Source: Streptomyces viridochromogenes DSM 40736
Lineage (GTDB): Bacteria; Actinomycetota; Actinomycetes; Streptomycetales; Streptomycetaceae
Assembly (NCBI RefSeq): GCF_000158955.1
Contig: NZ_GG657757.1
Span: 4,234,635 to 4,298,634 of the forward strand
Direction: 5' to 3'
DNA: 64,000 nt
Program-made: the position numbers and the translations under genes
Shown here: positions 16,280 to 25,339 of the stretch, one piece after another
Layout of the letters: each line of letters opens with the position of its first letter
Numbering within the stretch: position 1 is the first letter of the stretch
The notes under the pieces: generated by a model
What the model saw: the letters and a program-made list of their open reading frames with translations, nothing else
What the model was told of the DNA's origin: nothing
Database searches by the model: none

Positions 16280-18140
16280 CGGAGTTGGTGCTCCAGTAGC
16301 CGCCCACGTCGGTGAGTTCGGCGTCGATCGGGCCGACCTTCCGGGACGGGAGGGTGAAGGTGATGCGGACCTCGGGGACCACGACCAGGCCCGTGTCGCC
16401 GCCGAAGACCACGGCCTGGACACCGTTCTCGCCGACGCGGGCCGGGTCCAGGGTGACCTCCACTTTGCCGCGTCCGGACAGCGTGGTTCCGGTGGTTCCT
16501 CCCGTGTCGAAGGGCACCGAGATGAGGGTCGTGGGCGGCAGCGCGCCCGCCGGGGCCTGCTGGGCCGCCTCGGCCTGCGCACGGCCGGGCAGCGTGCTGG
16601 TGAGCAGGGTGGTGATCAGCAACACCACGGCGGCGACGGCGACTTCGACGAGGACGGAGCGGCGCAGACCGCGACGTTCGGCGTCCCCGCCGGTACCCGC
16701 GGAAACCGCCTCCGGCGCCCCGTCCCGATCACCCGGTTTCGCCGACTCCGCCGACTCCGAAGGCTCTGCCGACTCCGAAGGCTCCACCGACTCCACCGAC
16801 TCCTTCGACTCCACCTGTTCCTCCGGCTCCCTGTCCTCCCCGGGCGCCGGTGCGCCGACCGGCTGCGGCACCCGTTCCCGTACGGTCGCGGCTGCCGTCC
16901 GGGTGACGGCCGCCGGTAGCGCGAGGCGGGCCGTCCAGCGCCGCGAGTAGCCGGCCGCCAGCACCAGCACGGTCACCGCGACCAGCTTGGCCAGCAGCAG
17001 CCGCCCGTACGACGTGCCGGTCAGCGCGTCGAGGGAGCCGAGGCCGCGCCAGGACTGGTAGAGGCCGGTCACCGCCAGGACGGTCACCGAGACGAAGGCG
17101 ATCCGGGAGAAGCGGGGCACGACCTCCCGCAGGGCGTCGCCGGACGCCCTGCGGATGGTCAGGAGCAGCGCCACCAGACCACCGAGCCAGACCCCGGTCG
17201 CCACCAGGTGCAGCACCGACGACGTCATCGCCACCGGCACCTGGATCCCGGCGGAGGCGTGCTCGGCCGCCGCCCAGGTCAGTGCGAGCGCGACGGCCAG
17301 GGCCGTGCCGGCCGCGAGCACGGCCGGGGTCGGCTGCCGGGGCTCTTCGCGCTTGGCCAGCCGGAGCAGGAACGCGGCGGTCAGGAGCAGGACGGCCAGC
17401 CTGGCGAGCAGGGCGAGGCCCGGGCGGCTGCTCAGGGTGCGCTCGACGGCCGAGACGTCGAACGCCGCTGCGGGGCCCGCGCCCGTCTCGTACGGGGCAC
17501 GCAGCAGGAGCAGGACGACCGTCGAGCCCAGCAGCGTCCACCAGGCCGCCACCAGCGGCCTGCGCAGCGGGGAGGTGTCCGCCGGCCGGCACAGCAGCGC
17601 GAACGCCACCGTGCCGACGAGCAGCGCGGCGGCGAGGTAGGCGAGGTAGCGGGCGGCGTCGTGGAGGCCGTCGGTCAGCGGGTCCTCGGCGGGGCCGGTG
17701 TCGATCTGCGCGCTGGTCGCGGACCGTTTGCCGACGGAGAAGCTGAACGCGCCGGAGATCGGGTGGCTGTCGGCGGACACCACCCGCCAGGCCACCGTGT
17801 ACGTGCCCTGCGCGAGCTTCCCGGGCAGGCCGACCCGGGCCGTGTCGGAGCGGCCGTCCGCGTGCCGCGCCGCGCCGGTGTGGACGCGGCGCTGGTCCGG
17901 GCCGAAGACGCGGAAGGAGTCGTCGAGCAGGCCGACGGACTCCGTGAAGGTCAGGGTGACGCGGCCGGGAGCCCGCTGGACGACTGATCCGTCGTCGGGG
18001 TCGGTGCTGCGGAGGGCGGCGTGGGCCGAGGCGGGGGTCGCTCCGCCGAGGAGCAGGACCAGCAGGGTGCCGAGCAGCACCAGGACTTGAAGTCGCCGGT
18101 TTCGTCCGACATTGCGCTCCTTGTTCCGCCGTTGGTCCAC
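16179..18140 (-). CDS. CopC-CopD copper resistance fusion protein
   Basis: About 653 residues. A signal peptide ends ...PASA, giving a mature N-terminal His (HAALRSTDPDDGSV), the copper ligand of CopC. The ~95-residue CopC beta domain ends at SFSVGKR, followed by eight or so membrane helices of the CopD type with WAAAEHAS and YQSWRGLGS. Then come a Glu/Ser-rich cytoplasmic linker (ESVESVEPSESAEPSESAES), one more helix, and a C-terminal YtkA/FixH-like beta domain. The protein is expected to bind copper outside and move it into the cell. Start is uncertain: GTG 18140 has GGAGA upstream, while the frame stays open further. Confidence 0.85.
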   Translation of the reverse strand: MDQRRNKERNVGRNRRLQVLVLLGTLLVLLLGGATPASAHAALRSTDPDDGSVVQRAPGRVTLTFTESVGLLDDSFRVFGPDQRRVHTGAARHADGRSDTARVGLPGKLAQGTYTVAWRVVSADSHPISGAFSFSVGKRSATSAQIDTGPAEDPLTDGLHDAARYLAYLAAALLVGTVAFALLCRPADTSPLRRPLVAAWWTLLGSTVVLLLLRAPYETGAGPAAAFDVSAVERTLSSRPGLALLARLAVLLLTAAFLLRLAKREEPRQPTPAVLAAGTALAVALALTWAAAEHASAGIQVPVAMTSSVLHLVATGVWLGGLVALLLTIRRASGDALREVVPRFSRIAFVSVTVLAVTGLYQSWRGLGSLDALTGTSYGRLLLAKLVAVTVLVLAAGYSRRWTARLALPAAVTRTAAATVRERVPQPVGAPAPGEDREPEEQVESKESVESVEPSESAEPSESAESAKPGDRDGAPEAVSAGTGGDAERRGLRRSVLVEVAVAAVVLLITTLLTSTLPGRAQAEAAQQAPAGALPPTTLISVPFDTGGTTGTTLSGRGKVEVTLDPARVGENGVQAVVFGGDTGLVVVPEVRITFTLPSRKVGPIDAELTDVGGYWSTNSVNLPLAGTWTMKTTVRVSDVDQVTVSKQVRIVP

Positions 18141-18226
18141 GTGGGTCTCCGGGGTCGGGCTGTACGGCTCCGGGTTATGTACGGGCGAGATCGGTGTAGC
18201 GCTCACCGGAGGACGGGGTGTGTTGT

Positions 18227-18303
18227 GCGGCGAGTGCGGGTGCGTGGGGGTTGATCGCGCCCGCGCGGCGGAGCCGCACATCGATAGAGCCCCGCGCCCC
18301 TCA
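18227..18303 (-). repeat. dispersed Streptomyces intergenic repeat, copy A
   Basis: On the minus strand this reads GGGGCGCGGGGCTCTATCGA, GTGCGGCTCCGCCGCGCGGG and onward. The same family occurs at 36781-36872. Copies sit between genes and contain a GGCTCCGCC hairpin-like core. The copy overlaps the end of the cupin gene region. Confidence 0.6.
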
Positions 18304-18780
18304 AAAGACGGGTCGGCACAGCCCATGGATCTTGTCTGCCTCTGCCGGGTAGCGGGCCGTCAGGTCCCTTGCGTCTCCGTGTTCGTAGCCCTGGAACGTG
18401 AAGCCGGGTGCCATCGTGCAGCCGAACAAGGTCCACTGCCCTCCTCCGCGTACGCGGCCGCCCATCCAGGTGCCCGCCGGGACGGTGAACTGGATGTGCT
18501 GGCCGCCGAGGACGTCCGGGCCCAGTACGACCGTCCGGGTGCTGCCGTCCGGGGCGAGCAGGAGGAGCTCCAGCGGATCGCCCAGGTAGAAGTGCCAGAT
18601 CTCGTCCGTGGGCAGGCGGTGGAGGGCGGAGAAGTCGTCCGCCGTGAGGAGGGCGACGATCGCCGTGCCCTCCGGCCTGCCGTCGGGGCGTTCGGGGCCC
18701 GCCCAGGTCTGGCGGAACAGGCCGCCCTCGCGGGGGATGGGCTCCAGGCCGTAGTGCGCGATGAGGTCGTCGGGCGTCAC
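18301..18780 (-). CDS. cupin (DUF985) family protein
   Basis: 159 residues from a GTG at 18780. The RmlC-like cupin fold is recognised from LFRQTWAG, LPTDEIWHFYLGDPLELLLL (cupin box 1 region), LGPDVLGGQHIQFTVPAGTWMGGRV (box 2) and TMAPGFTFQGYEHGD. DUF985 proteins bind small sugar-like ligands or metals; their reaction is not established. The GTG start overlaps the TGA of a truncated upstream frame (LPEKKAQLAFLDREILFPG), which suggests it was once the second gene of an operon. Confidence 0.85.
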   Translation of the reverse strand: MTPDDLIAHYGLEPIPREGGLFRQTWAGPERPDGRPEGTAIVALLTADDFSALHRLPTDEIWHFYLGDPLELLLLAPDGSTRTVVLGPDVLGGQHIQFTVPAGTWMGGRVRGGGQWTLFGCTMAPGFTFQGYEHGDARDLTARYPAEADKIHGLCRPVF

Positions 18781-18937
18781 CCGGGGAAGAGTATCTCCCG
18801 GTCCAGGAAGGCGAGCTGGGCCTTCTTCTCGGGCAGGTGCACGCTTCACCGACGGCGGCCTGCTCGCGGCGACCGGCGTCCATCCCACCCTGTGGGTCCG
18901 CCTGTGGTTCGCGCAGGGGTACTGGCGGGCCACCTGA
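18781..18937. pseudogene. junction of two truncated genes (5' ends lost)
   Basis: The minus strand of 18781-18837 reads LPEKKAQLAFLDREILFPG and a stop: a plausible C-terminus with no gene before it. The plus strand of 18845-18937 reads FTDGGLLAATGVHPTLWVRL, WFAQGYWRAT and a stop: another C-terminus with no start. Two genes that were once divergent seem to have lost their 5' parts, joined at about 18838-18845. Neither family is identified. Confidence 0.45.
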
Positions 18938-18988
18938 GGGGGCCGGGCTCCGGACGCGGCCGGGCCCGCCCCGGGGGATGATCGGGGC

Positions 18989-19582
18989 ATGGACGTCACT
19001 CTTTACCTCGCCCAGGACCCCGAGGCCGACGCGCTGCTCGGCCGCAGTCCGCTCGCCGCGCTGGTCGGGATGCTGCTGGACCAGCAAGTCCCGATGGAGT
19101 GGGCGTTCAAGGGTCCGGCGACGATCGCCCAGCGGCTCGGCGCGGACGACCTGGACGCGCAGGAGATCGCCCTGCACGAACCCGAGGCCTTCGCGGCGCT
19201 GCTCTCCCAGAAGCCCGCGGTGCACCGCTACCCGGGCTCCATGGCCAAGCGGATCCAGCAGCTGTGCCAGTACCTCGTCGAGCACTACGACGGTGACGCC
19301 GAGGCCGTCTGGAAGGACGTCGGCACCGGCAAGGAGCTGCTGAAGCGACTGGCGGAGCTGCCGGGCTTCGGCAAGCAGAAGGCACAGATCTTCCTCGCTC
19401 TGCTCGGCAAGCAGCTGGGCGTCCAGCCCACCGGATGGCGGGAGGCCGCGGGCTCCTACGGCGAGCCGAGGTCCTTCCGCTCGGTCGCCGACATCACCGG
19501 CCCCGAGTCGCTGGCCAAGGTACGGGCGCACAAGCAGGAGATGAAGGCGGCGGCCAAGGCCGCGAAGGCCGCCGGCAGGTAA
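18989..19582 (+). CDS. HhH-GPD family DNA glycosylase-like protein
   Basis: 197 residues. The order LVGMLLDQQVPMEWAFKGP (helical N-terminal part), then KRLAELPGFGKQKAQIFLALLGKQLGV (~110-136), contains the helix-hairpin-helix L-P-G-F-G-K-x-K-A of base-excision glycosylases. It matches the uncharacterised actinobacterial HhH-GPD family. The catalytic Asp normally ~20 residues after the hairpin is not obvious, so activity is uncertain. A Lys/Ala-rich tail ends the protein. ATG at 18989. Confidence 0.85.
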   Translation: MDVTLYLAQDPEADALLGRSPLAALVGMLLDQQVPMEWAFKGPATIAQRLGADDLDAQEIALHEPEAFAALLSQKPAVHRYPGSMAKRIQQLCQYLVEHYDGDAEAVWKDVGTGKELLKRLAELPGFGKQKAQIFLALLGKQLGVQPTGWREAAGSYGEPRSFRSVADITGPESLAKVRAHKQEMKAAAKAAKAAGR

Positions 19583-19990
19583 CAGGCCTCCGCCAGGCGC
19601 ATAGGACACCGGACACCGGCGCACCGGTGTCAGCCACGCGGCCCACCCCGGGTGGCGGGCCCCTCCGGCCCGGTCCGAGCATGGACCATGATCGAGCCAC
19701 CGAGCGGCTCCCCCCGGGGCCGGGGCGAGCCCCCTCCCACGGCCCCGCTCCGCGTCCTCGTCGTCAGCGGCCGCGAACCACCGCTCCTGCCCGGCCTCCG
19801 GGCCGTCGGCGACCGGCCGTCCCGCGGACAGTGCCCGGCCGCTGGCCGCCGTCCACGCCCCGGCGACACCCGTCCGGAGGTGGCGGACCCGGCTGCCCGG
19901 ACCCGCACGCCCGGGGCCGCCCTGGGCCGACCGGGCGGATCTCGCGGCACGGGGGATGAACGACCCCCGCGCGACGGGGATTGACCTCCC
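19583..19990. other. intergenic stretch
   Basis: No gene is supported in ~405 bp. CACCGGACACCGGCGCACCGGTGTC at about 19607-19632 can fold into a hairpin and may end the glycosylase transcript. The rest is GC-rich without clear promoter motifs. Confidence 0.4.
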
Positions 19991-20329
19991 GTGAGCCCCG
20001 CACCGCAGCCGGTCCCCCGCGGCACACGCCCGAACGCGTGGCTGCGGGTGCTCGTCCTGCTGCTCGCCCTGCTCGTGCCCGGTGCGCACGCCGAAGCGCA
20101 CACGGGGGCGGTGGCCGCCGTGTCCGGGGAGAGCACGGCCGTCGAGTGCGACGTCCTCGACACCGCCCCGCGCCCACCGGCCCGGGTCGTCCGCCGCACC
20201 GCCGTCCCCCTGCGTCCCGCCCTACTCACCTCCCCCGGGCCCGCGTACACCGCGCGGCGCGCCGTGCCCGTACCGCCGGGCACGCCGCACGCCCTGCGTC
20301 CCCCGCGTTCCGAGGTCCTGCGCTGCTGA
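19991..20329 (+). CDS. small secreted or membrane-anchored protein
   Basis: 112 residues from a GTG. Residues ~18-36 (WLRVLVLLLALLVPGAHAEA) form a signal peptide with a likely AHA cleavage site. The remainder is Pro/Ala/Arg-rich with cysteines near residue 53 and at the C-terminus (VLRC). I do not recognise the family. A 43-codon gene follows 55 bp downstream and may be co-expressed. Confidence 0.5.
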   Translation: MSPAPQPVPRGTRPNAWLRVLVLLLALLVPGAHAEAHTGAVAAVSGESTAVECDVLDTAPRPPARVVRRTAVPLRPALLTSPGPAYTARRAVPVPPGTPHALRPPRSEVLRC

Positions 20330-20384
20330 CCGGACCCGCCACCGGTCCAACACTCCCGCACGGAACCAGAAGGAACGACACGCC

Positions 20385-20516
20385 ATGCTTCAAGACCCGT
20401 ACGCGGTCCTGCGCGCCCTCCTGCGCGCGGAGGCCGTTCGCAGCGCCCCCAAGCCGTCCCGCCCCGAACGCGACACACGCGAGCAGCAGCCCGCCAGGAA
20501 ACAGCAACGCGACTGA
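20385..20516 (+). CDS. 43-residue hypothetical protein
   Basis: ATG at 20385 with AAGGAA ten bases upstream; the product begins MLQDPYAVLRALLRAEAVRS and ends in a Glu/Gln/Arg-rich tail (QQPARKQQRD). Third positions are G/C-biased as in real genes. A short amphipathic helix is likely at residues 6-17. Function unknown; it lies between the secreted-protein gene and the convergent HerA-like gene. Confidence 0.45.
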   Translation: MLQDPYAVLRALLRAEAVRSAPKPSRPERDTREQQPARKQQRD

Positions 20517-20569
20517 CCCACCTACGGGGACGGAGGCGCCTGCCCCAGGGCGCGCCCGGACGACCGGCC

Positions 20570-22180
20570 CTAGCGCCTCCGCCGCCCCGAACGCCGCGCG
20601 GTCCCGAACAGGGACCGGGTGATCTCGTGCCCGATCTGCGTCCCCACCGACCGGGCCAGGGAGGTGAAGACCCCGCTGCCGAGCACCTGCTCGGCCTCCG
20701 ACGGCTGCTCCTCCGCAGGCTCCTCGCGCGTCTCGCGCCGCGCGGCGTCCCGCATCTCGTCCGGCCCCTTCGCTCCCCGGCCGCCACCCGCCGGCCGTTC
20801 GTAGGCCGACTCCCGGTCCGCGGCCCGCGCGTACCGCCCGTACAGCGGCGACTCGGCCACCGCCCGCTCCAGGGCCTCCTGCCCGACCGGCCCCATCAGG
20901 GACTCCGGCGCCCGCAGCCGGGTCGCGGCGACCGGCGTCGGGGCGCCCTTCTCACCGAGCACCGTCACCACCGCCTCGCCCGTCCCCAGGTTCGTCAGCA
21001 CCTCCTCGAGGTCGTGGGGCGACTTCGGGAAGGTCCTCACCGTGGCGTTCAGGGCCTTCTGGTCGTCGGGCGTGAAGGCGCGCAGCGCGTGCTGGACGCG
21101 GTTGCCGAGCTGGGCGAGGACGTCGGCGGGTACGTCCTTCGGAGTCCGCGTCACGAAGAAGACGCCGACCCCTTTCGGGCGAATCAGCCGCACGGTCTGC
21201 GTGATCGACTCCAGGAACGCCTCGGAGGCGTCGTCGAAGAGCAGGTGGGCCTCGTCGAGGAAGAAGACGAGCCGGGGCCTGTCGACGTCGCCGACCTCGG
21301 GCAGATCGTGGAAGAGGTCGGCGAGCAGCCACATCAGGAAGGTCGAGAACAACTGCGGCCGGTCCTGTACGGCGTTCAGCTCCAGGACCGAGACGAGGCC
21401 GCGTCCGTCCTCACCCGTCCGCAGCAACTCGGCCGTGTCGAACTCCGGCTCCCCGAAGAAACCGGACGCGCCCTGCGCCTCGAAGGCCGTGAGGGACCGC
21501 GGGAGCACCCCGGCCGTGGCGGCCGACAGACCGCCGATGGTCTTCAGCTCCTGCCGGCCCTCGTCCGAGGTCAGGAAGGTCACCACCGCCCTGAGGTCCT
21601 TGAGGTCGACCAGCTCAAGGCCCTTGCTGTCGGCGTAGTGGAAGATCAGGGCGAGGGACTGCTCCTGGGTCCGGTTCAGCCGCAGCACCTTGGCCAGCAG
21701 CACCGGGCCGAACCCGGTCACCGTGGCCCGGATCGGGATGCCCCGGCCGATGCCGCCGAGGGCGTAGTACTCGGCCGGGAACCCGGTTCCCGTCCAGCGC
21801 TGGTCGACGTCCCGCGCCCGGCCCTCGACCCGGGCGTCGGCGCGGCCCGGCGCGGCGATCCCGGAGAGGTCGCCCCGGATGTCGGTGAGGAAGACCGGCA
21901 CGCCCTGGGCGGACAGTTGCTCGGCGATCAACTGAAGCGTCTTGGTCTTGCCGCTGCCCGTGGCGCCCGCGACCAGTCCGTGGCGGTTGAGCATCGCCAG
22001 CGGCACCCGGATCCGCGCGTCCGGCAGGCACCGCCCGTCCCACAGCAGGGCGCCCAGATGCAGGGCCGGGCCGGAGAAGCTGTAGCCCGAGGCGATCCTC
22101 AGAACCTCCTGGGGGAGAGCGGCCGCGCGGGCGGACACCTCGGGTGCGGGGGGCGGCGACGCGGTCTCACGGTCAGGCAT
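20570..22180 (-). CDS. HerA/DUF853-like ATPase (helicase-like)
   Basis: 536 residues from ATG 22180 (AGAGG upstream). Walker A is GATGSGKT at 72-79, followed by LQLIAEQLSAQGVPVFLTDI. Walker B is LVFFLDEAHLLF at about 300, with a downstream VGVFFVTRTPKDVP sensor motif, as in the HerA-FtsK related DUF853 family. These hexameric ATPases are linked to DNA translocation, though the physiological role of DUF853 is unknown. The C-terminal ~90 residues are Glu/Arg-rich and end in a basic tail (RRSGRRRR). The frame continues upstream of 22180 but codon use and the RBS favour this start. Confidence 0.85.
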   Translation of the reverse strand: MPDRETASPPPAPEVSARAAALPQEVLRIASGYSFSGPALHLGALLWDGRCLPDARIRVPLAMLNRHGLVAGATGSGKTKTLQLIAEQLSAQGVPVFLTDIRGDLSGIAAPGRADARVEGRARDVDQRWTGTGFPAEYYALGGIGRGIPIRATVTGFGPVLLAKVLRLNRTQEQSLALIFHYADSKGLELVDLKDLRAVVTFLTSDEGRQELKTIGGLSAATAGVLPRSLTAFEAQGASGFFGEPEFDTAELLRTGEDGRGLVSVLELNAVQDRPQLFSTFLMWLLADLFHDLPEVGDVDRPRLVFFLDEAHLLFDDASEAFLESITQTVRLIRPKGVGVFFVTRTPKDVPADVLAQLGNRVQHALRAFTPDDQKALNATVRTFPKSPHDLEEVLTNLGTGEAVVTVLGEKGAPTPVAATRLRAPESLMGPVGQEALERAVAESPLYGRYARAADRESAYERPAGGGRGAKGPDEMRDAARRETREEPAEEQPSEAEQVLGSGVFTSLARSVGTQIGHEITRSLFGTARRSGRRRR

Positions 22181-22285
22181 GTCACGCCTCTGTTCCCGGT
22201 TCGTACCGCCTTGTGGGTATTTTTTCAGCGTCGCACTCCGTCGCCACGGCTGCGCCCGGAAGGTCCCGCCCGGTAGGCTTTCCGT

Positions 22286-22582
22286 GTGATCTTCAAGCGC
22301 ATCGGAAACGGCCGGCCGTACCCCGACCACGGCCGGGACAGCACCCGGCAGTGGGCGGACGTCGCGCCGCGCCCGGTCCGCCTCGATCAGCTGGTGACGA
22401 CGAAGCAGCAGCTCGACCTGGAGACCCTGCTCGCCGAGGACTCGACGTTCTACGGCGACCTCTTCGCGCACGTCGTGAAGTGGCAGGGCGACCTGTACCT
22501 GGAGGACGGCCTGCACCGCGCGGTGCGGGCCGCGCTGCAGCAGCGCCAGGTGCTGCACGCGCGCGTGCTCGAGCTCGACTGA
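22286..22582 (+). CDS. VapB-like antitoxin family protein (conserved in Streptomyces)
   Basis: 98 residues from GTG 22286: MIFKRIGNGRPYPDHGRDST, then RLDQLVTTKQQLDLETLLAEDSTFYGDLFAHVVKWQGDLYLEDGLHRAVRAAL. Close homologues in streptomycetes are usually labelled VapB-type antitoxin, but no PIN toxin follows, and the DLYLEDGLHR segment looks more like a ParB/Srx-type substrate loop. The toxin-antitoxin role is therefore doubtful. It precedes the LytR_C gene by ~97 bp. Confidence 0.7.
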   Translation: MIFKRIGNGRPYPDHGRDSTRQWADVAPRPVRLDQLVTTKQQLDLETLLAEDSTFYGDLFAHVVKWQGDLYLEDGLHRAVRAALQQRQVLHARVLELD

Positions 22583-22679
22583 CACTCGCCGGTGACGGGT
22601 TGGCCCTTTCGGGTTCTGCTGGGCGACGTCGAATGATCATCTAGTAGGCATCGTCGCCCGGGCGCACTACGCTGCGCTC

Positions 22680-23327
22680 ATGAGCATGCTGACTCCCCCC
22701 GGCATGGGCGGCAAGTACCGCATCACGGGCAACAAGTACCCCCGGATGCGCAGTCCCCGGCGGCACGGCAGGCTCGTCGTCCTGGTCGTCGCCTCCGCGG
22801 CTGTGCTCGGCGTGGGCGGCTGGGGCACCTTGCAGCTCATCGACGTCTTCACCGGGGGCGGCAGGAAGGCGTCGGCGGCCGCCGACGCCACGGACTGCGC
22901 GCCCACGACCAAGGCGAGCCCGAGCCCCTCGCCCAGCGCGAAGCCCCTGCCCGAGCCGCGCACGATCACGGTCAACGTCCTCAACGCCACCACCCGCAGC
23001 GGTCTGGCGAAGAAGACCGCCGACGAGCTGAAGAAGCGCGGCTTCAAGATCGGCGACGTGGGCAACGCGCCCAAGGAGTACGACAAGAAGGTGAAGGGCG
23101 CCGGCATGCTGCTCGGCCCCGCCTCCGCCCTCGACACCTCACTGCCCGTCCTCGGCACCCAGCTCCCCGGCGCCGCGCACCGCACCGAGGCGGCCCGCGA
23201 GGGCGACGCCGTCGACCTCGTCATCGGCGACGCCTTCAAGACGCTGGCGAAACAGCCGGACGCCGACCGGGCCCTGACCAAACTGGCCAGTCCCGAGCCG
23301 GCGCCCACGTCGAAGAAGAACTGCTAG
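22680..23327 (+). CDS. membrane-anchored LytR_C domain protein
   Basis: 215 residues. A basic cytoplasmic N-terminus and one helix (~38-55, LVVLVVASAAVLGVGGWG) anchor it. After a Ser/Pro linker, the LytR C-terminal domain (~100-200) shows ITVNVLNATTRSGLAKKTADELKKRGFKIGDVGNAP and ILGGP-like LLGPASALDT. In LytR-CpsA-Psr enzymes this domain accompanies the cell-wall-polymer ligase; here it stands alone, so a wall-binding accessory role is inferred. Upstream neighbour is the VapB-like gene. Confidence 0.82.
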   Translation: MSMLTPPGMGGKYRITGNKYPRMRSPRRHGRLVVLVVASAAVLGVGGWGTLQLIDVFTGGGRKASAAADATDCAPTTKASPSPSPSAKPLPEPRTITVNVLNATTRSGLAKKTADELKKRGFKIGDVGNAPKEYDKKVKGAGMLLGPASALDTSLPVLGTQLPGAAHRTEAAREGDAVDLVIGDAFKTLAKQPDADRALTKLASPEPAPTSKKNC

Positions 23328-23369
23328 GGCCTGACATCAGGCCCGAGGGGGTTTACGGCCCCAGGGGGC

Positions 23370-24005
23370 TTACTCGGCCGCCCCGTACATCCGGTCCCCC
23401 GCGTCGCCGAGGCCCGGCACGATGTAGCCGTGCTCGTTCAGGCGCTCGTCGACCGAGGCGGTCACGACCGTCACCGGCGTGCCCGCCAGCTCGCGCTCCA
23501 TGATCTCCACGCCCTCCGGCGCGGCCAGCAGCACCACGGCGGTCACGTCGTCGGCGCCGCGCCGGATCAGCTCCTGGATCGCCGCGACCAGCGTGCCGCC
23601 GGTGGCGAGCATCGGGTCCAGCACGTACACCTGACGGCCCGACAGGTCCTCCGGCATACGCGTGGCGTACGTGGACGCCTCGAGCGTCTCCTCGTTGCGG
23701 ATCATGCCGAGGAAGCCCACCTCGGCGGTCGGCAGCAGCCGGACCATGCCGTCCAGCATGCCGAGGCCGGCCCGCAGGATCGGCACCACCAGCGGACGCG
23801 GGTGGGACAGCTTGACGCCCGTGGTCACGGCCACCGGCGTCTGGATGTCGACCTGTTCGGTGCGTACGTCGCGCGTGGCCTCGTAGGCGAGCAGGGTGAC
23901 CAGCTCGTCGGCGAGACGACGGAAGGTCGCGGAGTCGGTGCGCTGGTCGCGCAGCGTGGTGAGCTTGTGGGCGACCAGGGGGTGGTCGACGACGTGGAGA
24001 CGCAT
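23370..24005 (-). CDS. upp: uracil phosphoribosyltransferase
   Basis: 211 residues from ATG 24005, the standard length. It joins uracil and PRPP to UMP in pyrimidine salvage. Family marks are [20 protein letters not shown] at the start, [14 protein letters not shown], the PRPP loop [12 protein letters not shown], and the uracil-binding C-terminus [15 protein letters not shown]. The longer upstream frame lacks family similarity. The neighbourhood upp / tadA / tRNA-Ser / sigF / sigN agrees with Streptomyces chromosomes. Confidence 0.95.
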   Translation of the reverse strand: MRLHVVDHPLVAHKLTTLRDQRTDSATFRRLADELVTLLAYEATRDVRTEQVDIQTPVAVTTGVKLSHPRPLVVPILRAGLGMLDGMVRLLPTAEVGFLGMIRNEETLEASTYATRMPEDLSGRQVYVLDPMLATGGTLVAAIQELIRRGADDVTAVVLLAAPEGVEIMERELAGTPVTVVTASVDERLNEHGYIVPGLGDAGDRMYGAAE

Positions 24006-24135
24006 GTCCACAACAGTAACCGGGCCGGTTGACGCCGGCCGCACGGCAAGCCCCCCGCTCGGTCGCCACCCGTTCGCCTGCGTCAACCGCTCGACCGGGG
24101 GAAAACGAGAAGGACGCACTGGGGTGGTGAGACTG

Positions 24136-24456
24136 ATGCCCGACCGGGCTTACCGAGACGATCCGACGCCGCGCGCACGAGCCGGGACGGACCCGACGTC
24201 CGACAACAGGGGCCGGAGCGGGGAGACCGCCCGGCCCGACGAGAGCATCCGGGCCTCGCTGACCGGGCTCACCGGACGGGCGGGACGGGCCGGGCCGGAC
24301 GACACCGGCGAGACCGACGCCGAGCGCCGCCGGCGCCGCGCCCGGTTCCTGCGCGACCTCGCCGAGGCCCGGGAGCTGCGCGACCGCGTCCAGCCGCGCC
24401 GTGTCAAGGTGGCCCGGCTGCGGCACGCCATGCGCATGCGCACGTTCCGCTGGTAG
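24136..24456 (+). CDS. small basic conserved protein
   Basis: 106 residues, Arg/Asp-rich: a disordered N-terminal half ([20 protein letters not shown]) and a helical, highly basic C-terminal half ([28 protein letters not shown], then [11 protein letters not shown]). The [11 protein letters not shown] end recurs in Streptomyces homologues, which supports the frame. Start at 24136 is uncertain, since GTG codons lie just upstream. No function known; nucleic-acid binding is possible from the charge. Confidence 0.6.
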   Translation: MPDRAYRDDPTPRARAGTDPTSDNRGRSGETARPDESIRASLTGLTGRAGRAGPDDTGETDAERRRRRARFLRDLAEARELRDRVQPRRVKVARLRHAMRMRTFRW

Positions 24457-24743
24457 GAAAGCTGGTAGGAAACGAGTGAGGAAACGCGCGGGGAAGATCA
24501 CGAACCGCGTGGACGTTGTCGGGCTGACCGTGCGTGGAGCAGGGGAAAGCCGCGTACGATCCGCTGGTGGCGGCAACGAGCGTGCGAGCAGAACTGCCGG
24601 ACACAGGGAGCCGAAGACGTCCCCTGAACGCCTTGTTTCTGCCACGATTCCGAGTGGGCGGGGCTCGGAGCAGCACTCCCCGCCCACAACCTCCGCCGGG
24701 GGAACCCCCAACCGGCACGCCTATGACCAGTGGGAGAGTCACG

Positions 24744-25283
24744 GTGTACTTCGCCGCACTGCTCGCGCGCACCGAAGACGGGTGGGAAGCGAGCGACACA
24801 GAGCTCGACGATGTGGAGACCCTGTCGGATCTGGCCGACCTGGCCCGTGAAGCCTCCCCCGACGAGGACACGGTGCTCGTGCTCATCGAGCAGGAGGACG
24901 CCTGGTTCGGCGTCGTCCGCGTGGACGGCGAGGAAGACCCTCGCATCTACGTCTCGGACGCCGCCGCCGCTGCCCGCAGCAGCTACGGCGAGATCCTGCT
25001 CACCGACGAGCTGCTCGGCCGCGACCCGGACGACGGGGACGACCTGGACGCCCTCGACCTCGACGGCACCGAGGACGGTGAACCCGACGGGGACGACGAG
25101 TCCGACGCAGGTGACGGGGCCGCCGGTTCCGCCGAGCTCGTGCCGCACGGCCCGGTCGGCGACGCCCAGATCCTCGACGACGTCGGCGTGAGCGAGAAGG
25201 AACTGCGCTCGATGTCGGCGGACGCCGTCACCGAGATCGCCGAGTTGCTCGGCGCCTCGGAGACCCTGGAGACCGTCCGCTGA
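24744..25283 (+). CDS. tRNA adenosine deaminase-associated protein
   Basis: 179 residues from a GTG preceded by GGGAGAG. The product starts VYFAALLARTEDGWEASDTELDDVETLSDLADLAREA and has an acidic Asp/Gly-rich linker (~95-130) before a helical C-terminus (VSEKELRSMSADAVTEIAELLGASETLETVR). This protein is found next to tadA in actinobacteria and takes its name from that; its biochemical role is unknown. The stop abuts the tadA reading frame, indicating translational coupling. Confidence 0.88.
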   Translation: MYFAALLARTEDGWEASDTELDDVETLSDLADLAREASPDEDTVLVLIEQEDAWFGVVRVDGEEDPRIYVSDAAAAARSSYGEILLTDELLGRDPDDGDDLDALDLDGTEDGEPDGDDESDAGDGAAGSAELVPHGPVGDAQILDDVGVSEKELRSMSADAVTEIAELLGASETLETVR

Positions 25284-25339
25284 CCGCTCCCGCCACCCCA
25301 GGACCGCCGGACCCCGTACGGGACCCCTGGCGGCCCGCG

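Noticed and set aside
22286..22582. Toxin-antitoxin module
   Set aside because: Only the VapB-like gene is present; no PIN-domain or other toxin gene is adjacent.
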